Origin: Apoderus coryli
Lineage: Eukaryota > Arthropoda > Insecta > Coleoptera > Attelabidae
Reading direction: 5' to 3'
DNA: 64,000 bases
NCBI GenBank assembly: GCA_911728435.2
Contig: OU452208.1
Location: 4,650,001-4,714,000 of the forward strand
Shown here piece after piece: positions 33,401 to 52,859 of this stretch; the first letter of the stretch is position 1, and every line of letters begins with the position of its first letter. A model generated the notes under the pieces. It had not been told where the DNA came from. It saw nothing but the letters and a program-made list of their open reading frames with translations, and did no database searches. The position numbers and the translations under genes are program-made.

Positions 33401-34780
33401 TTGTAGATGTTATAGACGTTATAGGAAAAGGATCGCTCGAATAACAAGGTGCGATGAGCTGAAGGAGACAATAAACCCCTAAACCTCAGATTAAGATTGT
33501 GTACATCATAAACATAATCTTTTCGAACAAATATGGTGGATGCCCGTCAAGCAGTAAATTATGATAAAAGCATGCAGCGTGATGAAATCGTCTATCTTTC
33601 ATAGAAAGCCATTTTGCACTAACCAATTTGTGGCTTATTGGATCATATTTTCTAATTCCGTATACATACCTTAAACAGGACTTTTGTACACGCTGAATAC
33701 GATCTTGATCTGACTTCAACAAACAAGGACCATACACAATATCACAATAATTGAAGTTACTCAGCACAAGAGTGTCTCTTAATTTTATTTTTAAATCTGT
33801 TGTAAGACAATGTCTGTGCGGATATAACATTTTCAATGTAGAATATGCTTTACTTATACATTTAGTTATGTGACCCGTAAAGCGCAGATCCGTGTCCATT
33901 TCAACCCCTAAATTCCTCCCTGACTGACAAAATGCGAATGTCAACCCCAAGACCGTTCCACGAATGCCCTGCTTCTACCAAAAGCCAATATCTTTGTCTT
34001 AGATGGATTAATTTTTAATTGGTGCGCACTGGACCAAGTTATAAGGGAAGTTAAGTCTGGTTTTATTTGATTTGAAGCAACAGAGATATCTTCAGGATTA
34101 AATGAAAATCTCAGCTGACTGTCATCAGCGTACATATAGGGACTACAAAAATTAAGACAGCTTGGAAGGTTGGATGTATATATACAGAAAAGCAGAGGTC
34201 CCAATACTGATCCCTGAGGTACACCACAAGCTATGTAGCCCAAGTCAGATCTTCCATTAAGGGTTTCAACAAATTGACGACGACCGTGCAAATAACTCTT
34301 CAGAAAATTCAAAGCACTTGAAGAAAATCCGGAAAAGCTGAGAACTGCCCGTAAAATGTCATGACTTATGGTATCAAACGCCTTTGAATAATCTATCAAT
34401 AGCAAAGTAGAACACTTACCGGTATTGAGATCACGCAAAATGTCATCAGTAACATCCAGAAGTGCCGTTGTACAGCTGTAGCCCTTACGGAAACCCGATT
34501 GTTTTTTGGGCAATATATTATATGATGTAACATGAGATTTAATTTGTGAAGCCATTACCTTTTCTAACACTTTTGATAAAGGTGACAAAATAGAAATGGG
34601 ACGAAGACCACTAAAATCGTTGACCTCTTTAATTTTGGCTGTGGGTATAAATGGTTCGGCTCACTTTACTGTATCAAAGATCTTGTCTTGTTTTAGGGTC
34701 CATTTTCTCAAGATTTCCATTTCAAACTTTACTTACCATGTCAACAATCTGTAGAAGACTGTGTCGTAGACGATTCCTAG
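21450..34780 (+). CDS. POLE2: POLE2: DNA polymerase epsilon subunit B
   Basis: This is the accessory B subunit of the leading-strand replicative polymerase. Nine exons close in frame: 21450-21514, 21572-21734, 21799-22190, 22363-22482, 22541-22682, 24902-25143, 30690-30873, 30931-31107 and 34697-34780. They give 522 residues, against 527 in human. The N-terminal helical domain (MANPLIKKLYNAFRINGLNV) is followed by the OB fold and the inactive calcineurin-like phosphoesterase fold. Family blocks seen include NINYFGG, FFSDVWLD, HFVFVPGLDDP, FTTNPCRIQFCTREIVV and SQGNLSPLPL. The last exon codes only 27 residues (GPFSQDFHFKLYLP...), just after a LINE. Introns 5, 6 and 8 hold POLR3D, a hAT with a LINE, and two LINEs. 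Confidence 0.95.
22683..23894. other. POLE2 intron 5, upstream part
   Basis: Non-coding. A repeat-like segment at 23030-23110 ('tgaaacattttgaggttaatttctcagtt', given here in two parts: 'tgaaacattttgaggttaat' and 'ttctcagtt') matches words near 59960 in reverse. The final 200 bp before 23895 should hold the promoter of the nested POLR3D gene. I saw no clear TATA box. Confidence 0.35.
23895..24818 (+). CDS. POLR3D: POLR3D/RPC4: RNA polymerase III subunit, nested in POLE2 intron 5
   Basis: RPC4 pairs with RPC5 to form the TFIIF-like part of RNA polymerase III, needed for tRNA and 5S transcription and termination. The single uninterrupted exon encodes 307 residues (human about 398). The N-terminal motif LPRDLSLGG followed by KKKTYTPNL is the family signature. 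The middle is charged and disordered. The C-terminal domain carries FMLWHLPDILPIARR, EGRIGKILRRKSGKIDVFFG and SVLGDVG, matching the RPC4 core (LP..LP ... EG..GKL..RKSGK ... LG.V). The gene has the same strand as its host. Only 83 bp separate its stop codon from POLE2 exon 6. Lack of introns allows a retrocopy origin, though the intact frame says it is functional. Confidence 0.93.
   Translation: MDNNKSKTFKITNYLNSDIPNGRLQSLRLPRDLSLGGTKIKKKTYTPNLKAVRNKDKAKDVVQKESKYQKKITVQSDHINKRTKYDDKKFVQIEGVFSQGVKPGAEVSDVKVEQRKIQPEPVKLECVQSDLPEIFDINNTSIDAEFELSEEENIPTTTIAPVEWSKEYFKCDIDSTKLRERYTNTDLDGNTNFIEILNKMNCTKDKHFMLWHLPDILPIARRYGKPSEGGKLNDLREGRIGKILRRKSGKIDVFFGNYHCHLEKNAVDSCMQYLLLLNSQKQTASVLGDVGTTCDITPKWETLLNIH
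25183..25545. repeat. Near-perfect inverted repeat, about 121-bp arms, 120-bp loop
   Basis: The left arm 25183-25304 and right arm 25425-25545 are reverse complements with only a few differences; for example 'tttataaagttaagtaagct' is mirrored by 'agcttacttaactttataaa'. It sits 40 bp after the donor of POLE2 exon 6 and ends one base before the hAT terminus at 25547. The transcript would fold into a long hairpin. Confidence 0.9.
25547..30664 (-). mobile_element. hAT transposon (ZBED5/Charlie-like), broken, in POLE2 intron 6
   Basis: The left terminus 'caggggttcccaaact' (25547) and right terminus 'actttgggaaccgatg' (ending 30664) form hAT-type inverted ends. On the minus strand three frames (30346-30062, 30009-29713 and 29758-29147) make most of a transposase. 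They contain FSIQLDESTLP and SVATDGAPAMTG (conserved aspartates), LLLHTEVRWLPRANCLTRF, and a C-terminal dimerisation block SYLCERGFSAVATLL. Frame breaks near 30040 and 29740 make it dead. The BED finger is not evident. A 3-kb LINE (25929-28990) has inserted into its 3' portion. No matching 8-bp target duplication is clear. Confidence 0.85.
25929..28990 (-). mobile_element. Near full-length LINE (CR1/Jockey type), one frameshift
   Basis: On the minus strand a 688-residue frame (28959-26893) starts with an apurinic-type endonuclease domain (CHINIRSL, GVSETWL, RDERGGGVGLYV, ILGDFNINL, SDHDLVFV) and runs into reverse transcriptase (FSKAFDTLDHNV, GVPQGSILGPILYSLY, MYADDTQLL). A second frame (26978-26157) holds the C-terminal part. 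Comparison with the copy at 32.4 kb shows that an 8-nt deletion near 26902 causes the break. The likely start is the Met at about 28922 (MAKIVNICHIN). The 3' end has a (TTA)n tail at 25929-25943. No separate ORF1 is visible upstream. Confidence 0.9.
31431..32987 (-). mobile_element. Second copy of the 26-kb LINE, 5'-truncated and decayed
   Basis: The sequence matches 25929-27540 closely, including the (TAA)n tail and 3' UTR words 'cagtaagtaacatacatcgc'. The frames 32790-32485, 32546-32181 and 32103-31627 are broken pieces of the reverse transcriptase. The catalytic YADD is YAGD here (MKMYAGDTQLL). An internal deletion near 32175 removes the block between the SRLR and NLKLL motifs. Homology stops at about 32987, where another LINE's 3' end begins. 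Confidence 0.85.
32988..34652 (-). mobile_element. Different LINE, 5'-truncated, in POLE2 intron 8
   Basis: The minus-strand frames 34588-33941 and 33950-33486 encode reverse transcriptase pieces: GLRPISILSPLSKVLEKV (extending upstream to about 34650), [60 protein letters not shown] and NLGVEMDTDLRFTGH. One frame shift lies near 33945. The 3' UTR probably runs to about 32988, abutting the other LINE. The 5' end is about 45 bp from the final POLE2 exon. Confidence 0.85.
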
Positions 34781-35458
34781 GAATATTTTATAAAAATTAA
34801 AAACTAAACTCGTTTAAAATTCAATTATTATTTATTTATTTATTTAAAAATATTATCTATATTTTTAAATACTAATTAACATATCTATGACTTTTATACA
34901 AATAATAATAGAATAATAATATAATAATAGTTATATTTTTTGTTAGAAATTAATTAAGAATAGAAAATAAAATATTTTACATAAAGTTAATTATAATAGT
35001 TTTTTTTTTTGTAATTTAGTTAGTCACACAATTAAAATAATTTTTAGGTAACTTAAATAATTTGTATTACTTTTATTAATCTATAATAGATCGAAACATT
35101 TTCAAAATACCTTCTGAACGCATGGGCAGATATCTCACATTAATACTTTGAAAACTACTTTATTTTAAATATATAAATTCACCCCGTTTACTAATATTTT
35201 GACATTTTTACAATTTTATTCCCTAGTATTACGGCAGCACCAAATTATCTTTTACAAAAAGTCAATTCTTTGTTTCATACATACGTTTCCAAGATTCCAG
35301 TGCTATCCCAGTTTTATATTCGACACAGTGTATATAGCGTTAAACAATGATGATTATTAAAGTGAAACTATACTCTTGTAAGGTTGCTTAACATGTTTTA
35401 CCCCAAAGCGATATTCTTGTGTGTGTTTTTTTAAACTTTAAATATTTATTGAATAACT
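34781..35458. other. POLE2 3' flank and THAP gene upstream region
   Basis: Very AT-rich. It includes the POLE2 3' UTR, with many AATAAA-like words near 34850-35000, and a segment near 35270-35350 ('ccaagattccagtgctatcc', 'cgacacagtgtatat') that recurs in near-identical form at 9065-9115, a short dispersed repeat. No gene seen. Confidence 0.4.
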
Positions 35459-36956
35459 ATGGTTCGTGGTTGTGTAGTTTGTGGAAAAGTGGATAGTTTA
35501 TTTCCAGATTTAACTTTTCACAGGTGAGTGTGGTTATGTTTGGAAATTTGTTTGTGTTTGGTGTTAGTTTACACAGTGGCGGGGTTTGTTTGATATGATA
35601 AATTTATTACATTTTGAATTTTTATTTCTATTAAATTATTAGTAACAAAAGCAAACAGATATTTTCTGACAATAATGTTGGTTCATTTACGCCCAACAAT
35701 GTAACCGCTTAGTAATTCAAAGCAGCATTATAGAAGTAAGTGGTAAATCTACGTAGGATATTACCTCCCTAGCTCTGTAGTATAAGGCTTATTATAGCCT
35801 TTTTACATTAGGTACTTATATTTTACTTTTTAAATTAGGTTTCCTCAGGAACCGCAAAAACGAAAACTATGGTTTTCTTTAGTTGGCATTGCTAAAGGAC
35901 CACTTTTGCCAAAAAATCCATGGTTATGCTCGGATCATTTTTTCCCAGAGGATCTGGCAACGAAATCTAATGGAGCAAGATTCGTTAGAAAGGGTGCAAA
36001 TCCTCGACGGTGTGAAGGTGTTTTATTTTTGGATGATGCATCCACTAGGTAAAAAATATTTATAATTATATTTATTATATTATGATAATAATTTATATTC
36101 TTCTAGCTCTGACTCAACCACAGATGTTAGGTCTGTGGACTCATCTGTTTTTGGAACACCTCCAATACCGAAAGAATATCCTAAGTAAGTTCTGTTATTA
36201 TTATTTTTTGGATGAAATTAAACTAGCTAAGTAGGTATGTGCATTAAACGCATTTATATCCATTTTTAGGACTGCTCAGCTATTCTTAGAAAAAACCATT
36301 ATGGAGTCCACGGTTTCAACCGCTAATATGGGGTCCCTAATCAAAAGGTATCCTTTAGAAAGACTTTTTAATATTTTGATATATTGAATTAATATATATT
36401 TTAGGTCTGAAAATATAATTGTTAAATGGCACCTCCAGAGCTACAGAGCCAGTTTCATTAGAAGCCAACAAGGGTTCAACCAGTTCTGTGACAGAAACTG
36501 CATCAGAAGCAGGAGAATGCAATTCTGATATAAATGAAGCCCCTGTAGCTAGTGCAAAAATTGAAAGTAAAAAGAGGTAGGTATTACACCAATATGTTTC
36601 AGAAGCGGGTGATATAAAAGGGCGGAAGCTAAATGTTGGTATATTTGGTACATTATTCAAATTTACATTTTACCGTTATGAAATTTTGATATTTGTTCAT
36701 AAAAAGCCCGTTTTTAGTATAATTTACCAGGGGCTTGATATTTTTTAGGAAAAGGCGTTATCCTGGTGATATGGATAGTAGTGACTTTTCAATTCCTACT
36801 AAGAGAAGAAAAAATATAGGAATTTTAAAAAATAAAATAACGTGCCAAAGGAAAAGAATACACACCTTACAAAATCAAGTTAGACGACTTAAAATCCGCG
36901 TAAAATCATTAAAAGATCTATTGATAGTTTTAAGGAACCAATCACAGATACCCTGA
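35459..36956 (+). CDS. THAP-domain protein with C-terminal coiled coil
   Basis: THAP proteins are zinc-dependent, sequence-specific DNA-binding proteins related to the P-element transposase DNA-binding domain. Six exons (35459-35523, 35839-36048, 36107-36184, 36270-36347, 36439-36576 and 36749-36956) give 258 residues. The THAP domain spans residues 1-90: MVRGCVVCGKV (first Cys pair), LTFHRFP, KLWFSLVG, WLCSDHF (C-x2-H) and a basic end. The middle is Ser/Thr-rich. The tail (KNKITCQRKRIHTLQNQVRR...) is a basic coiled coil found in many THAP proteins. Exon 5 uses the inner acceptor at 36437-36438; the outer one at 36404 would break the frame. The last codons and stop lie where an RTE retrotransposon fragment begins. 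Confidence 0.8.
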
Positions 36957-37330
36957 AGCTGGCGAAAAAATCAGAGGTGACTTTTTTCATGGGCGATTTT
37001 AATGCCAAAGTAGGAAGTACACCACGAGAGGATATTACCGGTATATACGGATTAGGTATAGCAAACGATAGAGGAGACCGGCTAATTCAGTTCTGCCAGG
37101 AACATGATTTCATTGTCTCAAACACCTTTTTTAAACTTCCAAATAGAAGACTCTATACGTGGACCTCTAGCGCCCATACCCCTGAAAGAATTATTCGCAA
37201 TCAAATAGACTTCATACTTATTAAAAAGCGATACAGAAACTGCATAAAGTCTGCAAAAACATAATTATTATTTATTATCATTCTGTATAATTTAATAATA
37301 AATAGCTAAAAATAAACTATTGAGAATAAT
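36950..37330 (+). mobile_element. RTE-type LINE endonuclease fragment
   Basis: The frame 36977-37264 reads FFMGDFNAKVG, GLGIANDRGDRLIQFC, NTFFKLPNRRLYTWTS and RNQIDFILIKKRYRNCIK. This is the C-terminal half of an apurinic endonuclease as found in RTE-clade LINEs. The homology (LAKKSEVTFF...) seems to begin within the last codons of the THAP gene. The fragment ends in an AT-rich tail with 'aataaa' near 37310. No reverse transcriptase part is present. Confidence 0.7.
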
Positions 37331-39224
37331 GTGCCTTTTTTATTTCTTGACTTCCTATTTGTAATGCATAAAATGATTTTAAAATTAGATTGTCTTCAAA
37401 TTATACATAAATATATTAATTTAAGTATCGTTTTTTCGATATTCGAAATGAAGGTTTTTCAGCTATATCAAGAAATACCTACTACAAAGAAAGATTAACA
37501 GACTTTCTTAGCGAATACCTTATACATATTAATATTTAAATTATTTTACTGAAAAACTCATTCCAATAAAATATCGACTAAATTTCAGTTTCAAAATAAG
37601 TTGAATAGCGGTTAAATTCAAATGCGCGCCAAGGAGAGCCCCGCCCCAAATGCTCTGATAGGCTCGGCATGTTGGCTTTTTAATGTATGCTATTAATTAT
37701 ATATTATGTATTGTATACATAGTTGAAAAGCAGTCAGCGATCAGTACGCCACTGGCTGCAGAACGCATACCGGAGATTACAGCGTTGCCAATGAGCAACT
37801 TCAAGGCGACAAGGATAAGTCTTTCTCTCTCTTACACATTACTTGTTTACAAGTAATGTTGGATCGTGTTTGAAAGCACGTTATCAATGAAATATTTTGT
37901 CTCCTGTGTTACTAAGGTCTTTGTTTTACCCCAATATGAACCATGTAACTTATATAGCAACTGTCCTAGAACCCGCTGCCAATTAACTTTAGATGAATAC
38001 AATTTGTTTGACAAAAAAAAAATAAATTACCAAGCAAACTTCCCTTTATAAAGTGTGGCTAGTTTTTATCAACGATTACAGCACAGTTTGAAGGTAAAAT
38101 TGGACAAGGTATTTTATAAAAATTTAAAACTAGTAGAACATTTTTCTGCATCAGCAAATAATATCGTTTCTTCACCCCAAAAAACCCCTGAACAAATTCC
38201 TGGTTAAGCTCATGGGTAGATAACGTTTTCTTTTGGAGTACCGATAAAATGGATGCCCAAAATAATCAAGACCCGATCATTTTTGCCATAAAAAGAACTG
38301 AAATGACTGTTTCAAGTTGCTGCTAGGAGAACGCTACTCCAACTTGCCAAACTTAGGACGTATAATGGCTCCAATGCAGGGAAGCATTGCTATAAATGGC
38401 CTACCTCATAAAATCTTCTAGCAAATAAAGTAGTTTTCAGAAAACAGCATAATTATCAACTTGACCATATCTACAATTGTTTAATTAAACCAAAGTTTAT
38501 CCAAGTCAGATGATTTTCTAACATGTTGAGATTAAATTTAAATACAATCAAGACAACCTACAAAACAAGAAAGAACGAGTCATTTAAATTCCTGCCTTTA
38601 CCTGAATCTCACAAAAGCGAGGTTGTCGAACTATTTTTGGTTGTTTTGTTTTAGAAAACAGAAAGTTAGCTTTATTATCATAATAATAAGTAATTTCTGA
38701 TTTCTAGTAGTTGTAACAAAGGTAGGACTAAACAATTATTACAAATAAATTTAGTTAGTTTTACAAGAACGACAACCCTATAAACATAAACACCTGAGGA
38801 ACAATACTTCAACCACAAATAGGTATGAATTTTGACGTTATCAACGTCAAAGAGCACTTGATTCTTTACATTGACAGTTAGATTATTAGTTTTGATCTTG
38901 TCACAAATATGTACAGACACAAAATCAGTCATGTATTCCTTGCAAAACAATATCTAAAATATATCGTATTCAGAATATTTTAAAATACCATTTTGTTCAC
39001 AAATACACCAGTCTTCTTCTGACGAATTTGTCAATATAAGTCGTTATGCATATAATACCCAGATATATATTATACATAAACAACAAAATCAACATTGTAC
39101 TGTTTCTGGAGACATTTGACTACTTGAGGTACTGGCCAATTTTCCTGAAAAAAAAAATAGACAATAATGAATCTTACTAACCAGTTTCTCATATTAGCAA
39201 CACCGTTGGGTTTTAATAATAATA
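37331..39224. other. Intergenic, no gene recognised
   Basis: AT-rich DNA with several short open frames of low-quality composition, such as the one at 37866-38051. I found no domain, splice pattern or transposon signature I could name. The G+C-richer patch near 37620-37850 may be repeat-derived. Confidence 0.35.
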
Positions 39225-40745
39225 ATAATAGCTTTATTACTCAACAGAACAAGTTCCATTTACAGAGCAATGCATACAAAAACCAACTATAACTAAAGCT
39301 TAACTATATTAAATAACAGTATAGGTACATCAATAAACAACGAAAATCAACCAAAGTACACAAGTATTAATGAACATCAAGTTCCTTTAGTATTGATTCC
39401 GCGGAAGACAATATTTCATTCAGAGAATCAAAAAATATATCACACTGATCATTAACCAAATTAAATTGCCGGCACATAGTATAAATGGGAGATTTTAATA
39501 TAACATTTGTTCTGGCTCGCTTATTATAAAATGCAATAGAACTTCTAGCATTGATACGCGGAACCAACAGAGATACCTTTTCCAGTAGCTCAGGGCACAC
39601 TACATCACTATTGAATATCTTATATAGGAAGCTTATACTAAACAAATTTCTCCTTAAACTTTGAAATTGAAATCGGTCAATAAGATATTTGTAAGGTATT
39701 CCGCGATCAATCTTAAAGCACAAACATTTTAAAAATTTACGCTGAACTTTCCCAATCATTTGAATATCACAGTCATAGCAGGGGTACCAGACCAAAGAGC
39801 AATACTCAAGCTTGGATCTTACATATGCAAAATACAGAGTATTCAAAGTAACGACACTCTCGAAATATTTGCTGTTTCTAACAATTAAGACATAAGCTTT
39901 GGTCGCACCAGCCACCATATCTGTAATATGTTCCCTGAAAGTGACATGCATGTCAAAAGTAACTCCAAGATCTTTAATAGACTCCTTTCGATTAATAATT
40001 ACTCCATTTACATTATAATAAAAGATGGTCCGGGACGTTTTGCGGGTATAAGAAACAACATTACATATCTTAGGATTGAGGGAAAGTCTGTTTTGTTCAC
40101 ACCAAGCATTCACCAATTGAAGACTGCCCTGTAGCGAAATACAATCCTGCGGCGTACTTATCGTTGTAAAAATCTTTAAGTCATCTGCATAAATCAGTTT
40201 ACTACAATTCAATAATTCTCCCAAATCATTAATGAATAATAAAAATAATAGGGGTCCCAGATTTGAATCCTGAGGTACTCCAGATAGAGCTGTATAATAT
40301 GTCGATGTATATCCATTGTATGACACAAACTGTACTCTATCAGTAATATAAGATTGCAGAAGACAGACGGCATCATCGCTAAAGCCAAAATGCGGAAGCT
40401 TTTGTATAAGGATTGTATGATCAATTCTATCAAACGCCTTGCAAAAATCGGTGTATACAACGTCAACCTGACCGCGGTTATCCAACGTCCCAGACACGTA
40501 TTGTGAAAAAATTGACAAATTTGTAAGTGTGGACTTGTGTGCAATGCAACCATGCTGATACTGGACCAGCCCATGTTGAACAATTGGATAAATACGATTG
40601 TAAAGGATTATTTCAAGTAATTTAGAAAAATTAGACAGAATTGATATAGGCCTATAATTGGTTATATCCGCACGATCTCCGCTCTTGAAAATAGGACACA
40701 CCTTAGCATTCTTCCAGACCATAGGAAAAGTTGGGTTGTTGTAAA
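39225..40745 (-). mobile_element. 5'-truncated LINE with an intact 451-residue reverse transcriptase frame
   Basis: The minus-strand frame 40722-39367 is uninterrupted: KVCPIFKSGDRADITNYRPI, VVYTDFCKAFDRIDH, GVPQDSNLGPLLFLLFINDL and LIYADDLKIF (catalytic YADD). A long thumb and C-terminal region follows. The usual GVPQGS is GVPQDS. The 3' end has an (ATT)n tail at 39225-39239. The 3' UTR is about 97% identical by eye to the scrap at 63.47-63.60 kb, so the family was recently active. Truncation at about 40745 abuts mariner sequence. Confidence 0.88.
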
Positions 40746-41110
40746 GCTAATATTTTTCTATTTAAAATTCGTCTTGGAGTGAACTACGACCACGATTGAA
40801 TTCATCATACCATCGATAAACACTGGTCCTTGATGGAGTTTCATAGCCAAAAATTGAATTAAGTTCATCCATGCACTGTTGCTGAGTTAATCCACGTAGA
40901 AAGTTGTAAAAAATAATCGCACGAAAATGTTCACAATTTAAATCCATTTTTGGGCTGAGATGAATCTTTTAAGTTACTGTAAACAACACAAATAGCGCTC
41001 ATATGTCAAAACGTTCTGAGTACGTATAACCTCAAAAATGTCCAACTTTACGATAGAGCTGTCAGCTGCCAGATTGCAACACCAGGGTTGCCAAATCCCG
41101 AAGTATAACA
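40746..41110 (-). mobile_element. mariner-type transposon 5' end
   Basis: The minus-strand frame 40947-40762 begins MDLNCEHFRAIIFYNFLRG and continues to TSVYRWYDEFNRGRSSLQDEF. This is the helix-turn-helix N-terminus of a mariner transposase (SETMAR-related). Upstream, the minus strand reads a UTR back to 'ttggcaaccctggtgttgca' near 41090, the likely terminal repeat. The DDE domain is missing because the copy is cut at about 40750 by the LINE. Confidence 0.8.
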
Positions 41111-41119
41111 GGCAATCAT

Positions 41120-41500
41120 CGTATACAATAAAATAAGCCGATAAGGTGTGTAGCAGAGGATGGAAACAGTGTTCTCTTAGAATCTCTGGTCATTCCCATA
41201 CAGCTGACTATCTTGCCACTGAATGCAATACAACAAAAAGGTGCATTTTTTATCCCAAGCAGTTTACATAATATGGAAAAAGTTACTGGCTATGTTTCAC
41301 AATTTTGAAGAAGAAAGAACCTTGCGTCAATATCAATCATTTAAGAAGAGATATGTTCAAGCTCTAACCCCGTTCCACTGTTTGGCATATATGTTGGATC
41401 CTACAATCAACAAAGAAGAGACGAAAGTTGAGTTTATCATTATGAACCAAGCACCACCAAAACTTATCTCTATGTCTAGAATCTTACGTGTAATATTTAT
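41120..41500 (+). mobile_element. hAT-like transposase remnant
   Basis: The frame 41223-41507 holds KKYVQALTPFHCLAYMLDPT-like sequence (actual: RYVQALTPFHCLAYMLDP), the 'TPFHxLAYMLDPRYxG' motif found before the C-terminal dimerisation domain of some hAT transposases. The surrounding frame is decayed. It sits in the 3' flank of EGLN in antisense. Confidence 0.5.
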
Positions 41501-41686
41501 GGTTTAGAACCAATCAAATAAAACAAAACATTTCTACCTCTACCAACGTTTCGTCCATATATTCAGACTTCTTCAGGGCTAAAACGAATGATGATTACGT
41601 GTAATCTCCCCCAGCCTTATTCATGCAGTAGATAAATATAATTTAAAACACGAAAGTTATGGCAAAACAAACATAAAAACGTTATT

Positions 41687-51268
<9,582 letters not shown>

Positions 51269-51980
51269 TTTACGATCTTTATAAGGTTCACATTTGGAGT
51301 GTATTGTATATCTTACTATTTATCAGTTCTTTACTAATAAAAAAAAATACATATTCATATTACACCGTTTATAAAAATGAAATATTTTTGTCATAACACC
51401 CGAAATAGTTTAATGACAGATTTGACACTACTGACAAAAGACAAAGTCAAAGTCCCATAGCATGACAGTTAACTGAGATATTTATCGTTTAATGGTGATA
51501 TCCTCCTAGACATTGGGATAAGCTAGGCTGATGGGACGTTATCACCTACCACTCACCTCACTTTCAATTTCTATAAAACGAACGACAAGCTCTCAAAGTT
51601 AGCATAGGCTATGAAACATTTTGAACTTAATTTCTCAGTCACTTCTGAATCAAATTTGTAAAAAGAAAGTGCGTGACAATTAAGTGATTGAAAATTGCTG
51701 ATATTTCGCCTAGAATATATATATTGAGAATCTGCGCAAAAAGTATATAAACATATATGGTGCAAACGTCACGCTGGAATCAAGTTTTCTTTCAAGTTAT
51801 TTTCCATACGCATTAAAATTTAAATGTTGCTTTAGTTATTTTGCTGTGGTTTTTGTGTGTTTATGAGTTTGTTTCGTGTTTAGGATTATTATAGTGTTGA
51901 TCTAAATATAATTTGGTTTTAAAACATTAGGCTTTGTATTATTTTATTAAATCCACATAACACACACAAATTATATCATA
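51269..51980. promoter_or_regulatory. Head-to-head spacer between EGLN and THAP gene
   Basis: This 0.7-kb divergent spacer must hold both promoters. The part at 51590-51770 is repeat-derived: 'ggctatgaaacattttgaac' and 'gtgattgaaaattgctgata' match similar words at 19.7, 23.0 and 60.0 kb. No TATA box was assigned. Confidence 0.35.
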
Positions 51981-52750
51981 ATGCCTGGTTGTGCCGTAGC
52001 GACGTGCAAAAATAATAATCGAAATACTAAAGAAACAGGCATTAAATACTATGGATTTCCAAAAAATGAAGACTTGGTGAAGCAGTGGATAAGGGCATGT
52101 CGTCGAAGAGATCAAATTAATTTGAAATATGGTAAATTCCTAGATGTTTTAATTTACATGTTTTTTTAAAGTTAATTGTTTGTTTGTTCTAGCGCGTGTC
52201 TGTTCCATCCATTTTAAAGAGGACAGTTTTGAAATTCCTCTGCAACAAAAGTTGTTGAACTACTGTCCAAAAAATAGTCGAAACTTAAAAGCACATGCTG
52301 TGCCAGTATTACATCTTCGTGTTCCTTTGCAAAAGCCAATAAATGCAGAACATTCTAATAAGATTTCCAGAAACACGCAATCAAGTACTATGATACAAAT
52401 GTTAGAGGTATTTCGACGAAATAGCCCATCTTAAGTGGAGCAGTATAATTATTTCATTAAATATTAAAGGAGTCATCACCGTCTAATGAGCCTCACCCTT
52501 CAACCTTGAAGTCGAATGACCATAAATTTCAAGAACTTATGGTAGTTGAAGTAGCTGAAAGTGGAGTTGAAACGGACAGTACTGGTGAGAATATAGAAAA
52601 TAAGTAGGTTTTGTGTATAAAAATGTTTTGCCGCATATACTATATACGTAATCCCCACATTCTTGTTTTAGGATAAGGAAACCGCAAGAAAGATTAATCA
52701 TGTTTCAAAAGGAGAATGAGCAATTCGTTCAGAAGGTTAAAATAGCATAG
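51981..52750 (+). CDS. THAP-domain protein, second gene
   Basis: Four exons (51981-52131, 52193-52407, 52470-52603 and 52672-52750) close in frame to 192 residues. The THAP zinc-binding domain is clear: MPGCAVATCKNNNR (C4 and C9), GIKYYGFPKNEDLVKQWI, ACRRRDQINLKYG, then across the intron VCSIHFKEDSFE (C-x2-H) and a basic C-terminal end of the domain. The rest is acidic and Ser/Thr-rich (SPSNEPHPSTLKS, VEVAESGVETDSTGEN), ending in a charged helix (KENEQFVQKVKIA). It probably binds DNA; the target is unknown. It differs from the 35-kb THAP gene in sequence and length, so it is not a recent duplicate. A LINE tail follows 110 bp downstream. Confidence 0.8.
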
Positions 52751-52859
52751 GATTCAATAAATCAAAAATATGAAGATGCATTGCAGGATTTGTACCATAC
52801 CTTTATTTATTTAAAAATAAATAGCTCTGGATTCCCACAAAAAAAAAGAAGTGAAATCT

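Noticed and set aside
36405..36438. Outer acceptor for THAP exon 5 (at 36404)
   Set aside because: Using it adds 34 bases and runs into a stop. The inner acceptor at 36437-36438 keeps the frame through the final coiled-coil exon.
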